A DNA stretch of 64,000 bases from Streptomyces sp. NBRC 109706. GTDB taxonomy: Bacteria; Actinomycetota; Actinomycetes; Streptomycetales; Streptomycetaceae. Of the stretch, positions 8,341 to 16,993 are shown in pieces. Numbering within the stretch: the first letter of the stretch is position 1; every line of letters begins with the position of its first letter. The notes under the pieces are model-generated. The model ran no database searches and was not told the origin of the DNA. It saw nothing but the letters and a program-made list of their open reading frames with translations. Location: assembly GCF_000974485.1 (NCBI RefSeq), contig NZ_BBOM01000011.1, positions 248,001 to 312,000 on the forward strand, in the 5' to 3' direction. The translations under genes and the position numbers were made by a program.

Positions 8341-8919
8341 CTACGGCCTGTTGGCCAGCCGGTATCGGTCCAGCACCCTGCGCTCCGCGCCGGTCAGCAT
8401 GCCGCCGGCGCCCGAATCGTCCGAGGACCCGCTCGTTGCGTAGGAGACGGACTCGCCGCCCGCCTGCTCCGACGAGACGCCGACCGGGGCGGTCGCCGTC
8501 CGCGCCGCCACCGCGATCAGCACCGAGCCGATCGCGCCCGGCGGCTCCTCGTAGCCCGAGTCCATCTCGACGCGCAGCCGGCGCGGGCCGTCCGGCCAAC
8601 AGCCGCACCGCCACAGCCAGCCGCCGGCCGACCAGTCCCACCCGCCGGCCACAGCCGCCCAGGCATCCGGGGCGAGGTCGTGCTGCGGCCGAGTCTCCAC
8701 CGCCAGCACCTGGTGCAGCATCAGGGACGGCAGGCCGGCGACCGGCCCTCCGACCGTGTCCACCGTCACCGTGCCGGTCAACCGCGGCCACACCCGCCAG
8801 CCGCAGTAGTCCCGCACCACGTCGGCGGCCTCGGCCAGCAGGTCATCCGCCTGCTCATCCGTCAGGTCGGTCCCCGGCCGGCGCCGCAGCCGATCCCGCA
8901 GCTCCTCCAGGGACGCCAC
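8341..8919 (-). CDS. head-tail adaptor protein
   Basis: The 192-residue protein starts at GTG 8919 (MASLEELRDRLRR). The N-terminal half has the pattern of gp6-like adaptors: a helix of LTDEQADDLLAEAADVV, then YCGWRVWP and strands. The C-terminal part (after residue 130) is Gly- and Ser-rich and ends in a helix ERRVLDRYRLANRP. It would bind the portal ring. It follows a 60-residue small gene and precedes the head-closure gene, as expected. Confidence 0.65.
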   Translation of the reverse strand: MASLEELRDRLRRRPGTDLTDEQADDLLAEAADVVRDYCGWRVWPRLTGTVTVDTVGGPVAGLPSLMLHQVLAVETRPQHDLAPDAWAAVAGGWDWSAGGWLWRCGCWPDGPRRLRVEMDSGYEEPPGAIGSVLIAVAARTATAPVGVSSEQAGGESVSYATSGSSDDSGAGGMLTGAERRVLDRYRLANRP

Positions 8920-8920
8920 C

Positions 8921-9103
8921 TCAGCCCCCGGTGGACTTGTTCGCCAGCTGGCGGGACTTGTTGGGCGCCGGCCGCGCCTTCACCTCACGGACCCGCTTCG
9001 GGTCGCCACGCTCGGCCACCTTCTCCGGGCTCAGCTTCATCGTCAGCGTGACGCCCGGCCGGACGTCCACCTCGTACTCGCGCAACCTCGCCGCACGGGA
9101 CAT
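8921..9103 (-). CDS. small basic protein of the head operon
   Basis: The 60-residue protein (MSRAARLREYEVDVRPG...) is basic, with KLSPEKVAERGDPKRVREVK in the middle. It lies between the major capsid protein and the adaptor, where many actinophages carry a short unassigned gene. I recognise no family. The ATG has an AGGGAGAG-type ribosome site upstream. It could be a capsid decoration or assembly factor but nothing in the sequence shows this. Confidence 0.6.
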   Translation of the reverse strand: MSRAARLREYEVDVRPGVTLTMKLSPEKVAERGDPKRVREVKARPAPNKSRQLANKSTGG

Positions 9104-9159
9104 CGCACACTCTCCCTCCGGTGTGGCCGGGCGGCAGGACCGCCCGGCCGGTGAGTCGA

Positions 9160-10374
9160 TCAGGAACCGGACCCAGCGAGGGTGACCTCGCAGAAAGCCG
9201 CCGGCTGGTACACGGCCAGGAGCAGGCGCTCCTCAGCGCGCAACGTCACCCGGTTGTGGATGAAGTCGTCCTGGTCGCTGTTGGTCATCTCGACGCTCAC
9301 GCCGCCCTTGCGGAGCACCTGGCCGCCGATCTCGAACGCGCCGACGAGAGCCGTGCCCTCGGCGATCGCCGAGGTGATGACGGTCCGCTGCTGCCACAGC
9401 CCCGGGTTCAGGCCGAAGCCGCCGTTGCCGTAGGCGCCGGTGAAGGGGCCGCCCGCGAAGTACTGCTCGTTCGCATCGCGCGACAGCCTCAGCCGCTGGT
9501 AGTCGAGCGGGTTGATGACCACGGCGTCGGCCGGCAGCTGGGTCGCGAGGTCGATGTTCGTCATCGCGCGGAACAGCGCGTCCAGGTCGTCGTCCGGGCC
9601 GGCCGACGCCTCGGTGAGGATGCCGTCCCGGTTCAGGATGCCGGTCATGTTGATGCCCGTGCCGTCGCCGTTGAGGAGCTGGTCCTCCTCGGCGAGGACG
9701 AGACGCAGCCGCATCTGTCCCTCGATCACGCTGACCAGGTAGGGGACGTCCTGGAAGGACTCGTCCGAGATCTTGGTGATGCCGGCGATCTTCGTGAGGG
9801 TCTCGATCTGCGGCTCGAAGCCGAAGTCGATCGCGGGCTTCTCGCCGAGTTCGGCGACGGGCGCGAATCCTCCGGTGGTCGGCCCCTGCACGTAGTAGGT
9901 GAGGGTCGTCGCCGACAGCGTGCCGGACCCGAGCAGGGTCGCGATCGTCGGGCGCCGCAGCACCTCGGGAACGACCTGCCCGTACTGGGTCTGCACCAGC
10001 CCGCCGGCCGCACCGCCAGTCGAGAAGTCCTTCGCCCCGAACTCCACGCTGCGCTGGCTGAACCGCGTGCGGGACTTCGCTGCGAGCGTCGCCGACTTGT
10101 ACGCCTCGTCGGCAGCGAGCTTCGCGGCCACGCCGACGGCCTCACCGGTGCCGCCCGGATTCGGCTGCCCGGCGGGCACGGCGAATGCCTTCGCCGCCAG
10201 AGCCGCCGCCTTCTCGGCCTGCCCGATCTGCTCGTCCAACTCGTCGACGCGGGCGAGGTGCTTCTCGCTCTCCGCGATCTCGTCCTTCGTCATCGCGCGC
10301 CCGGCGGTCTTCGCGGCCTCGATCGGCTCCTGGGCGGCCTTGAGCGCGGCGTCGCGCTGTTCACGCAGGTTCAC
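9160..10374 (-). CDS. HK97-fold major capsid protein
   Basis: The 404-residue protein starts at GTG 10374, overlapping the protease stop as GTGA. Residues 1-100 form a charged helical region (EQIGQAEKAAALAAKAF) matching a delta/scaffold domain that the prohead protease would remove; the shell domain follows with GGLVQTQYGQVVPEVLRRP and LLNGDGTG, the latter typical of HK97-type capsid proteins. The C-terminus is VTLRAEERLLLAVYQPAAF. The gene follows the protease directly. It forms the icosahedral head. Confidence 0.92.
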   Translation of the reverse strand: MNLREQRDAALKAAQEPIEAAKTAGRAMTKDEIAESEKHLARVDELDEQIGQAEKAAALAAKAFAVPAGQPNPGGTGEAVGVAAKLAADEAYKSATLAAKSRTRFSQRSVEFGAKDFSTGGAAGGLVQTQYGQVVPEVLRRPTIATLLGSGTLSATTLTYYVQGPTTGGFAPVAELGEKPAIDFGFEPQIETLTKIAGITKISDESFQDVPYLVSVIEGQMRLRLVLAEEDQLLNGDGTGINMTGILNRDGILTEASAGPDDDLDALFRAMTNIDLATQLPADAVVINPLDYQRLRLSRDANEQYFAGGPFTGAYGNGGFGLNPGLWQQRTVITSAIAEGTALVGAFEIGGQVLRKGGVSVEMTNSDQDDFIHNRVTLRAEERLLLAVYQPAAFCEVTLAGSGS

Positions 10375-11207
10375 TGCGCACTCCTCTTCTTGATGTTGAC
10401 TCTGGCCTCCAGGGAGGCGGCGGCGAAGTCAGGCGTGGGCGCTCCCGGCTCATCCGACTTGGTGCCGGCGGCGGGGTCCGGTTCCTGCTCCGTGGCCGGG
10501 GTCTGCTCCTGGCTCTTCTTCTCGTCGCCCGCCTCGTCGGCCACCGGGGGCTCCGGCGTATCGAGCGCGGACAGCACGCCGTCGATGCCCTCGGCAGCGG
10601 CGACAAGCTGATCGCGCGCCTCGCGCAAGGCGTTCTCGTTCTTGCCGGACAGGACGCGTCCAGCCTTGATGCCTTCCAGGGCCCGGGCCACAGCGCGACC
10701 GGTGCGTTCGCCGAGGGCCTTCACGGTCTGTAGCTCGGTCGCGGGGTTCGCGCCGACCGGCACCACGGACACCTCGTAGAGGTCGATGTCGCGCAGCTCG
10801 TAGACCTCGGCTCCGTCCTTCTCGCCCCACCCGGCGTCCCGCACCTGGTAGCCGAAGCTGAACTCCTTGACCCGGCCGCCCTTCAGTAGACGGTAGACCT
10901 GCGGCGCCTTCGGGGAATCCATGTCGAGCTGGGCGCGAACCTGGAGGCCGCGGTCGGTCTCCACCGCCTCGACGATCGAGCCGATGTTGTAGTCGGGGTC
11001 GGCCAGGTTGTGGCCCCAGTAGACGGGGATCGGGTAGCCGCTGGCCGACCACTCCTTCAGCGTCCGCTCGAATGCGCCGGGCTGCACGACATCGCCGTAG
11101 CTGTCGATGTTCCCGAACACCGAGACCAGCGCGGTGAACTCCCCGCCGCCGCTCTCCGCGTCGACGTCCGTGACCTTCACCCGAGCGGGTGCGTCCTTGA
11201 TCAGCAC
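10371..11207 (-). CDS. HK97-family prohead protease
   Basis: The 278-residue protein starts at GTG 11207 (VLIKDAPARVKVTDV), with GGGAGGGG four bases upstream; the frame extends further but only over portal sequence. Residues 30-170 match the S78-type prohead serine protease: the FGNIDSYGDVVQPGAF segment, YWGHN with the catalytic His and KEFSFGY with the catalytic Ser. Residues about 195-278 are an acidic, proline-rich tail that may act as a scaffold. It cleaves the capsid delta domain during maturation. Confidence 0.92.
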   Translation of the reverse strand: MLIKDAPARVKVTDVDAESGGGEFTALVSVFGNIDSYGDVVQPGAFERTLKEWSASGYPIPVYWGHNLADPDYNIGSIVEAVETDRGLQVRAQLDMDSPKAPQVYRLLKGGRVKEFSFGYQVRDAGWGEKDGAEVYELRDIDLYEVSVVPVGANPATELQTVKALGERTGRAVARALEGIKAGRVLSGKNENALREARDQLVAAAEGIDGVLSALDTPEPPVADEAGDEKKSQEQTPATEQEPDPAAGTKSDEPGAPTPDFAAASLEARVNIKKRSAQ

Positions 11208-11223
11208 AATGCCCCTCCCGGGC

Positions 11224-13272
11224 TCAGAACTCGAATGCCACTTCGACAGCGCACTTGCAGCCGGCGCGCTGCGCGTCATCCAGCGAGCTGTCCGCCGGCC
11301 AGCGGGCGCCGTTGGAGAACCGGTCGTCCAGCGGCACGGTCTCGCCGTCCATCCGCCGGTGCGCCGGCCTTGGGTTGGTGGACTGCACGCGCCACGTCTT
11401 CGTTGGTTCGCCTCCGGCGCCGCGCGCCGCCTCGGTCTGCCCGAACCCGCTCATCGCGGTGACCTGGCTGGCGGCGATCTCCGGCACCCGCGACCCGGCC
11501 GCCGCCGCGAGCGCGCCGGCCAGGCGCTCCTCTGGCGGTACCGGCTGCCCTTCGTCGTCGGTTCGGCCGGTGTCCTCCAGCGCCTCGTCGGCCTCGGCGA
11601 TCGTCGCGCCGACGATGCCCTCGGCGACGCCGGCGGCCATCGCGGTCAGCCACGCGACTGTGGCCTCGGCGTTGTAGTCCTCCGGCGGCAGGCCGATCTG
11701 CTCCAGCAGGGCCTCGGCTGCCGCAGTCGATGTCGCGAGCCCGAGTTGGAGGAGGAGGTCAGCGAGGGACTGCTGCCACGCCTCGCGGTCCACGTAGTCC
11801 TCAACCTGCTTGACGCGGACCGGGCCGCGCTTCGCCGCGCCGTACCCGGCGAGCACCGCCGCCTCGAAGTCGCCGAACCAGCGTGCGAGTCGGCGCTCAT
11901 ACTGCTGCTCGTAGGTGTCGGCCCGCACCGGCCGCGCCCGGATCGGCGCCTTCACCGCTTTTCCCCGCACCACCCCGCTCGTCTCACGCGGCAGAGGGTC
12001 GGCTGTCGGGTCCGGAGGCGGGGCCGAGTCCTGCGGCGACGCCTGTCCGCCGACCAGCACGTTCAGCGGTGTCACCAACTCGGCGGCATCGCCGCCGATC
12101 GCGGGCATGTTCTGCTTCGCGCGCGCCTCGTCGGCCGTCATCCACGGCCGCCCAACCGCGCCCTGGAAGGCCGCCGCCTGCTCCTCCGGGGAGCCGCGCA
12201 ACTTCGCCTCGACGGGGAACTCGACGTAGTGGTCGGCCGGTTCGCCGAGCATGGGTAGCAGGAAGGCGTTGATGCGGTCCTGGAGCATCGTCAGCCACGG
12301 GCCGAGCGAGTCGCCGTACAGCGACCGGCGGAACTCGCGCACGTTGCTGTAGTTCGCGTTGTCCAGGACGCCGACCATCGTGGGGTTGACCTGGTAGGTG
12401 CTGGCCACTGTCGTGAGCGACAGCGTGGCGGCTGCGACGAACTCGTCCTCGCGCGCGCTGAAGCTGGCCTTGACGAGCTTCATGCCGTCTTCGAGGATCG
12501 CCGTCCCGCCGGCCTCCGGGCCCGAGCCCGTGTAGCTCGACTGCCACTCCTTGCGGAACCGCTCCTTCCCCTTCGAGCCCCAGGCTGGTGCGTCCATCGG
12601 CCGCTCGATCACCGCCGCGACCCTGCCGCCGCGCTGCCACACCTGCTCGCGGTAGGTGTACGCGTGGATCTGCTCCGACAGGATCAGCTTCAACGCGCGC
12701 ACCGGCGAGCTGCCCGAACTCGGGTCGCCCGGGTCCCAGCCGTGGAACGTGACCATCTGGGCGGCCGGGATCACGATCGGCTCCGTCGCGGCGGGCGGGC
12801 GCACCACCCACTCGCCCGGGGCGAACACCGTGCCTCCCAGACCCTGCACGACCCACGCCGTCGGGATCTGCCGCAGCACCCAGCCCGTGTCCGCCGAGGC
12901 GTCCCGCGACACCCACCAGAACGCCCTGTCGTGCAGCGCCATGTCGGCGACCGTCGCGTAGACCAGCTCGTAGGTCGTCTGATCCGGGTTCGGCCGACGC
13001 AGCAGTGATGCCGCCGGCGAGGTGGTCACCCGGCGCCGGTCGGTGTCCGACACCCGGTCGTGGGTGTGCAGCCCGAGCTGGGCCACGTTCCGGGCGATGA
13101 AGTCCACCACGGTCCGCAGGTGGGGCTGGGTCCGCCACAGCTCGGACGGGTCCTGCCCCAGTACGTGCGTCAGGTCCAGCGGCTGCCAGCCGAACTCGGG
13201 CCGCGCCCACGAACTTCGGGTGGGACGACTACCCCACCACGCCGCCGCCTTGAACCGCTGCCAGAGGCCCAC
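11224..13272 (-). CDS. portal protein fused to a MuF-like minor head domain
   Basis: This 682-residue protein is longer than an ordinary HK97-type portal (about 400-450). Residues 1-420 are the portal, with PHLRTVVDFIARNVAQLGL, YSNVREFRRSLYGDSLGPW and the stem/wing region. Residues about 450-682 form a helical segment ending in a MuF-type motif: PRPAHRRMDGETVPLDDRF, then a Cys pair in AGCKCAV. Start is GTG 13272. It forms the DNA-entry vertex and docks terminase; the MuF part is usually an ejected or internal head protein encoded separately. The join is continuous, with no stop or frameshift. Confidence 0.88.
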   Translation of the reverse strand: MGLWQRFKAAAWWGSRPTRSSWARPEFGWQPLDLTHVLGQDPSELWRTQPHLRTVVDFIARNVAQLGLHTHDRVSDTDRRRVTTSPAASLLRRPNPDQTTYELVYATVADMALHDRAFWWVSRDASADTGWVLRQIPTAWVVQGLGGTVFAPGEWVVRPPAATEPIVIPAAQMVTFHGWDPGDPSSGSSPVRALKLILSEQIHAYTYREQVWQRGGRVAAVIERPMDAPAWGSKGKERFRKEWQSSYTGSGPEAGGTAILEDGMKLVKASFSAREDEFVAAATLSLTTVASTYQVNPTMVGVLDNANYSNVREFRRSLYGDSLGPWLTMLQDRINAFLLPMLGEPADHYVEFPVEAKLRGSPEEQAAAFQGAVGRPWMTADEARAKQNMPAIGGDAAELVTPLNVLVGGQASPQDSAPPPDPTADPLPRETSGVVRGKAVKAPIRARPVRADTYEQQYERRLARWFGDFEAAVLAGYGAAKRGPVRVKQVEDYVDREAWQQSLADLLLQLGLATSTAAAEALLEQIGLPPEDYNAEATVAWLTAMAAGVAEGIVGATIAEADEALEDTGRTDDEGQPVPPEERLAGALAAAAGSRVPEIAASQVTAMSGFGQTEAARGAGGEPTKTWRVQSTNPRPAHRRMDGETVPLDDRFSNGARWPADSSLDDAQRAGCKCAVEVAFEF

Positions 13273-13285
13273 CGAGCACCCCCTG

Positions 13286-15055
13286 TCAGCCGGCGATCGC
13301 GTCGCCGTCCTCGTCCCAGTCGTCGTCCTCGTCGTAGGCGCTACGCCTGAGCGGCTTCCGGTTCCGCGCCCGGTCCAGCGCCATGATCAAGCTGACGACG
13401 CCATCGATCTTGTCGGCCGACGACTTCTTGTCCGGCTTCACGTTGAGCGAGGGGTCGGTAGCGACCGCCAGATTGTCGATCATCCAGCGCATTGGCGGGT
13501 TGCCGCCGTGCTCCAGCAGCGGCGCCTCCGGCGTCCCCTGCCGTAGCAGCCGCGCCAGTTCCTTCAGCGGCGGCGACATGGACCGGTAGCCCTGCCTCAT
13601 CTCCACCATAGGCGCCTCGTCGCTGACGAGATCCGTGATGAGCTGGGTCGAGTTCCACGGGTCGTAGGCGATCTCCTGCACGTTGAACCACGCGCGGTCG
13701 GCGTTGATCGCTTCGCGGATGTGGCCGTAGTCCATGACGTCGCCGTCGGTCACGGTCAACCAGCCCTGCCGCACCCACACGTCCACGGCGCCGGCCGTCC
13801 GGTCCCGCAGCGCCGCCAGGTTCGCCTCCGGCGTCCACAGCCGCCACAGCGCCCGGTACCCCTCGATCCCCGAGGCGGGCGCCCCGTTCGGGAAGATCCA
13901 GCACAGCGCGGACAGGTCGCTCGTCGCGGCGAGGTCCAGCCCGCCGTAGCACTCGGCCCGCCGTAGCTGCGCCCGGTCCACCATGCCGGCGTTCCGGTCC
14001 CATTCCTCCAACGAGATGTACTTCGTCTCCTGCTTCGTGCGGATGCCGAGCCGCAGCCGCAGGAACGAGGCCAGCTCGATGGGGTTCTGCCGGGCCTTCG
14101 CCGCGGCCTTCTCCATGCTCTCCATCGTCGGCGAGTCACCCGCTGCCAGGCCCGGGTTGGCCTTCAGCCAGGTCTCCGGGGCGAACGGGTCGTCGCCCTT
14201 CTCTGCGGCGAAGACGACGCCGTAGAAGGTCGGATCGACCAAGGCGCCGCGGGCCAGCTTCTCCGCGTACTCCCGCAGCTCCGCATAAGGGCTGAACGGG
14301 GCGCCGGAGTCGGCCGTCGTGGCGTACATGATGAGCGGCTGCTCACGGGCTCCCGTGCCGGTCTCCACCGCCTCGATCAGGTCGCGCGTCTTGTGCAGGT
14401 GCACCTCGTCCACGAACGCCGCGTGCGGGCTGGTGCCGTGCATCGCGTCGCCCGCGCTCGACATCACGCTGAAGAACGAGCCGCTGCGCGGGTGGAGGAT
14501 CTTGTCCTTCAGCGGCTTCACGTGCCCCTTGAGGTCTGGGGCGTGCGTGGCCAGCAGGCGCACCGGATCGAAGCACAGCCGCGCCTGATCCTTGCGGGTG
14601 GCCAGCGCGAAGACTTGGGCGCCCGGCTCGGCATCGGCGCAGGTCAGGTAGATGCACTGGCCGCCGCCGATCGTGGTCTTCGCGTTCTTCCGGGGGATGT
14701 CCAGGTACTGGGTCTGGATGATCCGCACCATCCGGCCGTCGCCGTCCGCCGTCGGCCGCACCCAGCCGTAGGTGGGGCCGATCAGGTAGGCGATCTGCCA
14801 GGCCCGCAGGGTGATGGGCCGGCCCGCCCACTTCCCCTGCGTGTGCCTCAGCCGGCGGAACGCATCCACCACCCTGTCGACCCTCGCCGGGTCGAACACG
14901 GCGCCAGCCACGTCGCGCGGCTCCGGCGTCTTCCACCGCGGTGGGCAGTTCGGCAGCTCGTAGCCGCGGTCCAGCAGGTACCAGGCGACCTCGGGGCTGA
15001 GCTTCAGCTTGTCGAGGACCCGCTTCCCGGGGACCTTCACCGTCACCGCCGTCAC
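13286..15055 (-). CDS. terL: terminase large subunit
   Basis: The 589-residue DNA-packaging motor has an N-terminal ATPase with a Walker A of the form PRKNAKTT near residue 120, Walker B in HAAFVDEVH near 215, and a motif III-like MYATTADSGAP. The C-terminal nuclease domain has the acidic residue in YGGLDLAATSDLSAL near 375 and a distal DKIDGVVSLIMAL near 555. It starts at GTG 15055 right after the small subunit stop. It cuts concatemers and drives DNA into the prohead through the portal encoded next. Confidence 0.95.
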   Translation of the reverse strand: MTAVTVKVPGKRVLDKLKLSPEVAWYLLDRGYELPNCPPRWKTPEPRDVAGAVFDPARVDRVVDAFRRLRHTQGKWAGRPITLRAWQIAYLIGPTYGWVRPTADGDGRMVRIIQTQYLDIPRKNAKTTIGGGQCIYLTCADAEPGAQVFALATRKDQARLCFDPVRLLATHAPDLKGHVKPLKDKILHPRSGSFFSVMSSAGDAMHGTSPHAAFVDEVHLHKTRDLIEAVETGTGAREQPLIMYATTADSGAPFSPYAELREYAEKLARGALVDPTFYGVVFAAEKGDDPFAPETWLKANPGLAAGDSPTMESMEKAAAKARQNPIELASFLRLRLGIRTKQETKYISLEEWDRNAGMVDRAQLRRAECYGGLDLAATSDLSALCWIFPNGAPASGIEGYRALWRLWTPEANLAALRDRTAGAVDVWVRQGWLTVTDGDVMDYGHIREAINADRAWFNVQEIAYDPWNSTQLITDLVSDEAPMVEMRQGYRSMSPPLKELARLLRQGTPEAPLLEHGGNPPMRWMIDNLAVATDPSLNVKPDKKSSADKIDGVVSLIMALDRARNRKPLRRSAYDEDDDWDEDGDAIAG

Positions 15056-15058
15056 CCC

Positions 15059-15538
15059 CTATGCGAAGGGGTTCGCCTCCCCGCCTTCTTCCTTCGCCGG
15101 CATCCGAGCGCGCGCCGCGAACGACATCCCCAACTGCTTGGCGTACTCCAGGAACAGCTGGGACTGCGACCGCATCTCGGCGCCGGCCGGGTTCTTCTTC
15201 GCCGTCCCGCCGTGCGCCGGGTCGTCCAGCACGACCTCGCCGCCGGCCAACGCGTTGCCGGCCTGGCGGGCCGCGAGGAAGTGCCTCAGGGCCAGCTCGA
15301 TGGTCGGGCCGTCGGCAGGAGTCAGGAGCCCGGCGCGGTCGAGCTGGGGGACGATCGCGTCCCAGAGCGCGACCAACTCCGGGTCGTCGTCGGGGAACCC
15401 GGGTGGCTTCGGCGGGGCCGAGGCATCCACGCGCTCGGCCACCGTGCCGGCCGCCTGCTCGCCGGTCGGGACCGCCTTCAGGTGCTTCGGGATCTTCAGG
15501 GGGCCACGTGCACCCACGGTCACGTCACCACCCGTCAC
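15059..15538 (-). CDS. terS: terminase small subunit (P27-type)
   Basis: The 159-residue protein has the P27-like layout: a basic N-terminus (GARGPLKIPKHLKAVP), PPGFPDDDPELVALWDAIVPQ with the conserved Trp, and a C-terminal LFLEYAKQLGMSFAARARM segment. It lies directly before the large subunit. The start is GTG 15538; a GTG five codons later is an alternative. It would recognise the packaging site and load the large subunit. Confidence 0.85.
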   Translation of the reverse strand: MTGGDVTVGARGPLKIPKHLKAVPTGEQAAGTVAERVDASAPPKPPGFPDDDPELVALWDAIVPQLDRAGLLTPADGPTIELALRHFLAARQAGNALAGGEVVLDDPAHGGTAKKNPAGAEMRSQSQLFLEYAKQLGMSFAARARMPAKEEGGEANPFA

Positions 15539-15619
15539 AAAAGCAGGAAACCGCCAGCGGTAGAGCGCTCACCACCTGGGCGGTCTCCGGTATGTCCGAT
15601 TTGAGCGATGCGAACGCCC

Positions 15620-16036
15620 CTACCCTCTGTCAGCCCAGCCACCTGGAGAGGATCGAGCAGTCCACCTGTCGTGGCAGCCCTTACACAAGCCGCGCCCGTA
15701 CTGCGGATCGTGATCGTCCAGACCGGCCGCCCGGAGGGTCCGCTTTCCCCGGGGCCAGTGGTCGGCCACGGTGCTGAGCTGGTCGCAGTCGCCTGGCTCG
15801 TGGAGCAGCGCGCCGTGGTTGCGGCACTCCTGGTCGCAGGTGCACGTCTCGTCCCGCGCGAGGACGGCAGTCCTGAACCTGCCGCGATGGCGTCGGCCGT
15901 AGCCCCGTTGGTGGGCTGAGCCGCGGGCCCGGTCGACCCCCCGAGTATCCCGGGGGGTGCACTCGGGGCAGGGCCCGGGGGGTATCGATTGGCGGCACCC
16001 GAGGCACACGCGGGGCGGGCGAGACGGCACGCTCAC
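15620..16036 (-). CDS. HNH endonuclease
   Basis: The 138-residue protein begins with a zinc-knuckle CLGCRQSIPPGPCPEC. It carries basic linkers (AHQRGYGRRHRGRFR), the pattern ADHWPRGKRTL, and the C-terminal GRGLCKGCHDRWTA, the H-N-H/zinc signature. HNH proteins next to terminase small subunit are common in HK97-type phages and take part in cohesive-end cleavage. It starts at GTG 16036, 13 bases after the lipoprotein gene. About 80 bases separate it from the small terminase. Confidence 0.88.
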   Translation of the reverse strand: MSVPSRPPRVCLGCRQSIPPGPCPECTPRDTRGVDRARGSAHQRGYGRRHRGRFRTAVLARDETCTCDQECRNHGALLHEPGDCDQLSTVADHWPRGKRTLRAAGLDDHDPQYGRGLCKGCHDRWTARSSPGGWADRG

Positions 16037-16049
16037 CCCCCGAGCTGGG

Positions 16050-16397
16050 TCAGTTCCCGCCCGGGTCCGGGCAGTTCATGGTCGTATCCACCTCGGGCCA
16101 GTCGGCTCGGCAGACGATGACGGCCGCGTCCTCGCTTCGCACGACCTGCACGGTGACGGCGGTTGGCCCGTCGATGCTGTCGGCGTAGTCGCGGATCGCG
16201 GCCTCAGCCGTGTCCACCGTGGCGTCGGGCATGAGGAGTTCGGCCTCGCCGATCCCCCCATCGGGCAGTTCCTCGTTCAGGACGCTGTACTCGGCGGCGG
16301 CCCGGTCGCCAGCCTCGGAGTCGTCGTCGCTGCTGGAGCAGGCGGAGAGGGCTAGGGCGGCGGTCACGGTGGCCAGTACGGCAGTGCGGGTTCTCAT
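16050..16397 (-). CDS. small secreted lipoprotein
   Basis: The 115-residue protein begins MRTRTAVLATVTAALALSAC, a clear lipoprotein signal with the lipobox LSAC, followed by an acidic Ser/Asp linker. The mature part is about 95 residues with two further Cys. I take ATG 16397 because the upstream extension is not signal-like. It would be anchored outside the membrane. In a prophage such a gene may block superinfection, but no family match is apparent and the role is inference. Confidence 0.75.
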   Translation of the reverse strand: MRTRTAVLATVTAALALSACSSSDDDSEAGDRAAAEYSVLNEELPDGGIGEAELLMPDATVDTAEAAIRDYADSIDGPTAVTVQVVRSEDAAVIVCRADWPEVDTTMNCPDPGGN

Positions 16398-16461
16398 GCC
16401 GGGCAGCTTCTCGCACCTGCCCGCCCGCCGTCCGGCGAGTGATCGTTCCGTGACGGTGGTT

Positions 16462-16489
16462 GCGCCGCCCGGTGCCCGCCGGGCGGCGC
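16462..16489 (-). terminator. GC-rich hairpin, likely terminator
   Basis: An 11-bp perfect stem (GCGCCGCCCGG and its complement) with a six-base loop lies between the HTH gene and the lipoprotein gene. No U-tract follows on either strand. It could end transcription from the HTH gene. The rest of the 260-base gap shows no gene that I can support. Confidence 0.5.
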
Positions 16490-16657
16490 GTCCCCACTCC
16501 ACCCGCCTCGGGTAGTCTGTCCCGCCGCCCGGTCGCCGCGCGCTCCACGACCACCCTGGCGTCGTGCTCGCTGCCGTGGGGCCCGTGGAGGAGGCTCTTC
16601 ACCCCATCGCCGGGCGGCGGGAGTTTCGGCCCTGCACGGCCGCCCGTGCAGGGCTGT

Positions 16658-16903
16658 CTATGCGGCGCGCTGGCGAGGTCGGTAGCCGGCTGCGGCGGCG
16701 CGCACGTCGGGCAGGGCATACATGGTGCGGTAGCCGTGGCCCTGGCCAGACGGCCGGCCGTCGCCGGGGTATCGCCGGACGCGCCCGCGGCTGGCCCAGG
16801 ATCGGATGACCTGCTCAGGAACCCCGACCTCGGCGGCGGCTTCGTGGCCGTAGACCAGCTCGTCTGGGTAGGGCGGCTCCTGGGTCACGGTCACCCCCTG
16901 CAT
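16658..16903 (-). CDS. small HTH DNA-binding protein (MerR/excisionase-like)
   Basis: The 81-residue protein has a helix-turn-helix in YGHEAAAEVGVPEQVIRSWASRGRVRRYP, matching MerR or phage helix-turn-helix domains that bind one DNA site through a wing. ATG 16903 and in-frame GTGs at 16894 and 16888 are possible starts; the last has a G-rich ribosome site. A perfect hairpin lies just upstream. It may control the late operon or act in DNA packaging initiation; I cannot choose. Confidence 0.6.
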   Translation of the reverse strand: MQGVTVTQEPPYPDELVYGHEAAAEVGVPEQVIRSWASRGRVRRYPGDGRPSGQGHGYRTMYALPDVRAAAAGYRPRQRAA

Positions 16904-16906
16904 GAC

Positions 16907-16934
16907 GAAACCCCCGCGCGGTGGCGGGGGTTTC
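16907..16934 (-). terminator. intrinsic terminator-like hairpin
   Basis: GAAACCCCCGC pairs perfectly with GCGGGGGTTTC across a six-base loop, ending on the minus strand with TTTC. It separates the DUF3307-like gene (ending 16994) from the HTH gene. This would divide the long leftward transcription unit into an upstream transfer-type block and a downstream phage block. Confidence 0.72.
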
Positions 16935-16993
16935 GGTGGCTCGCGACGCACGGGTGGCGTCCGCGAGCAGTGTGACATGTCGGTGATCGCTGG

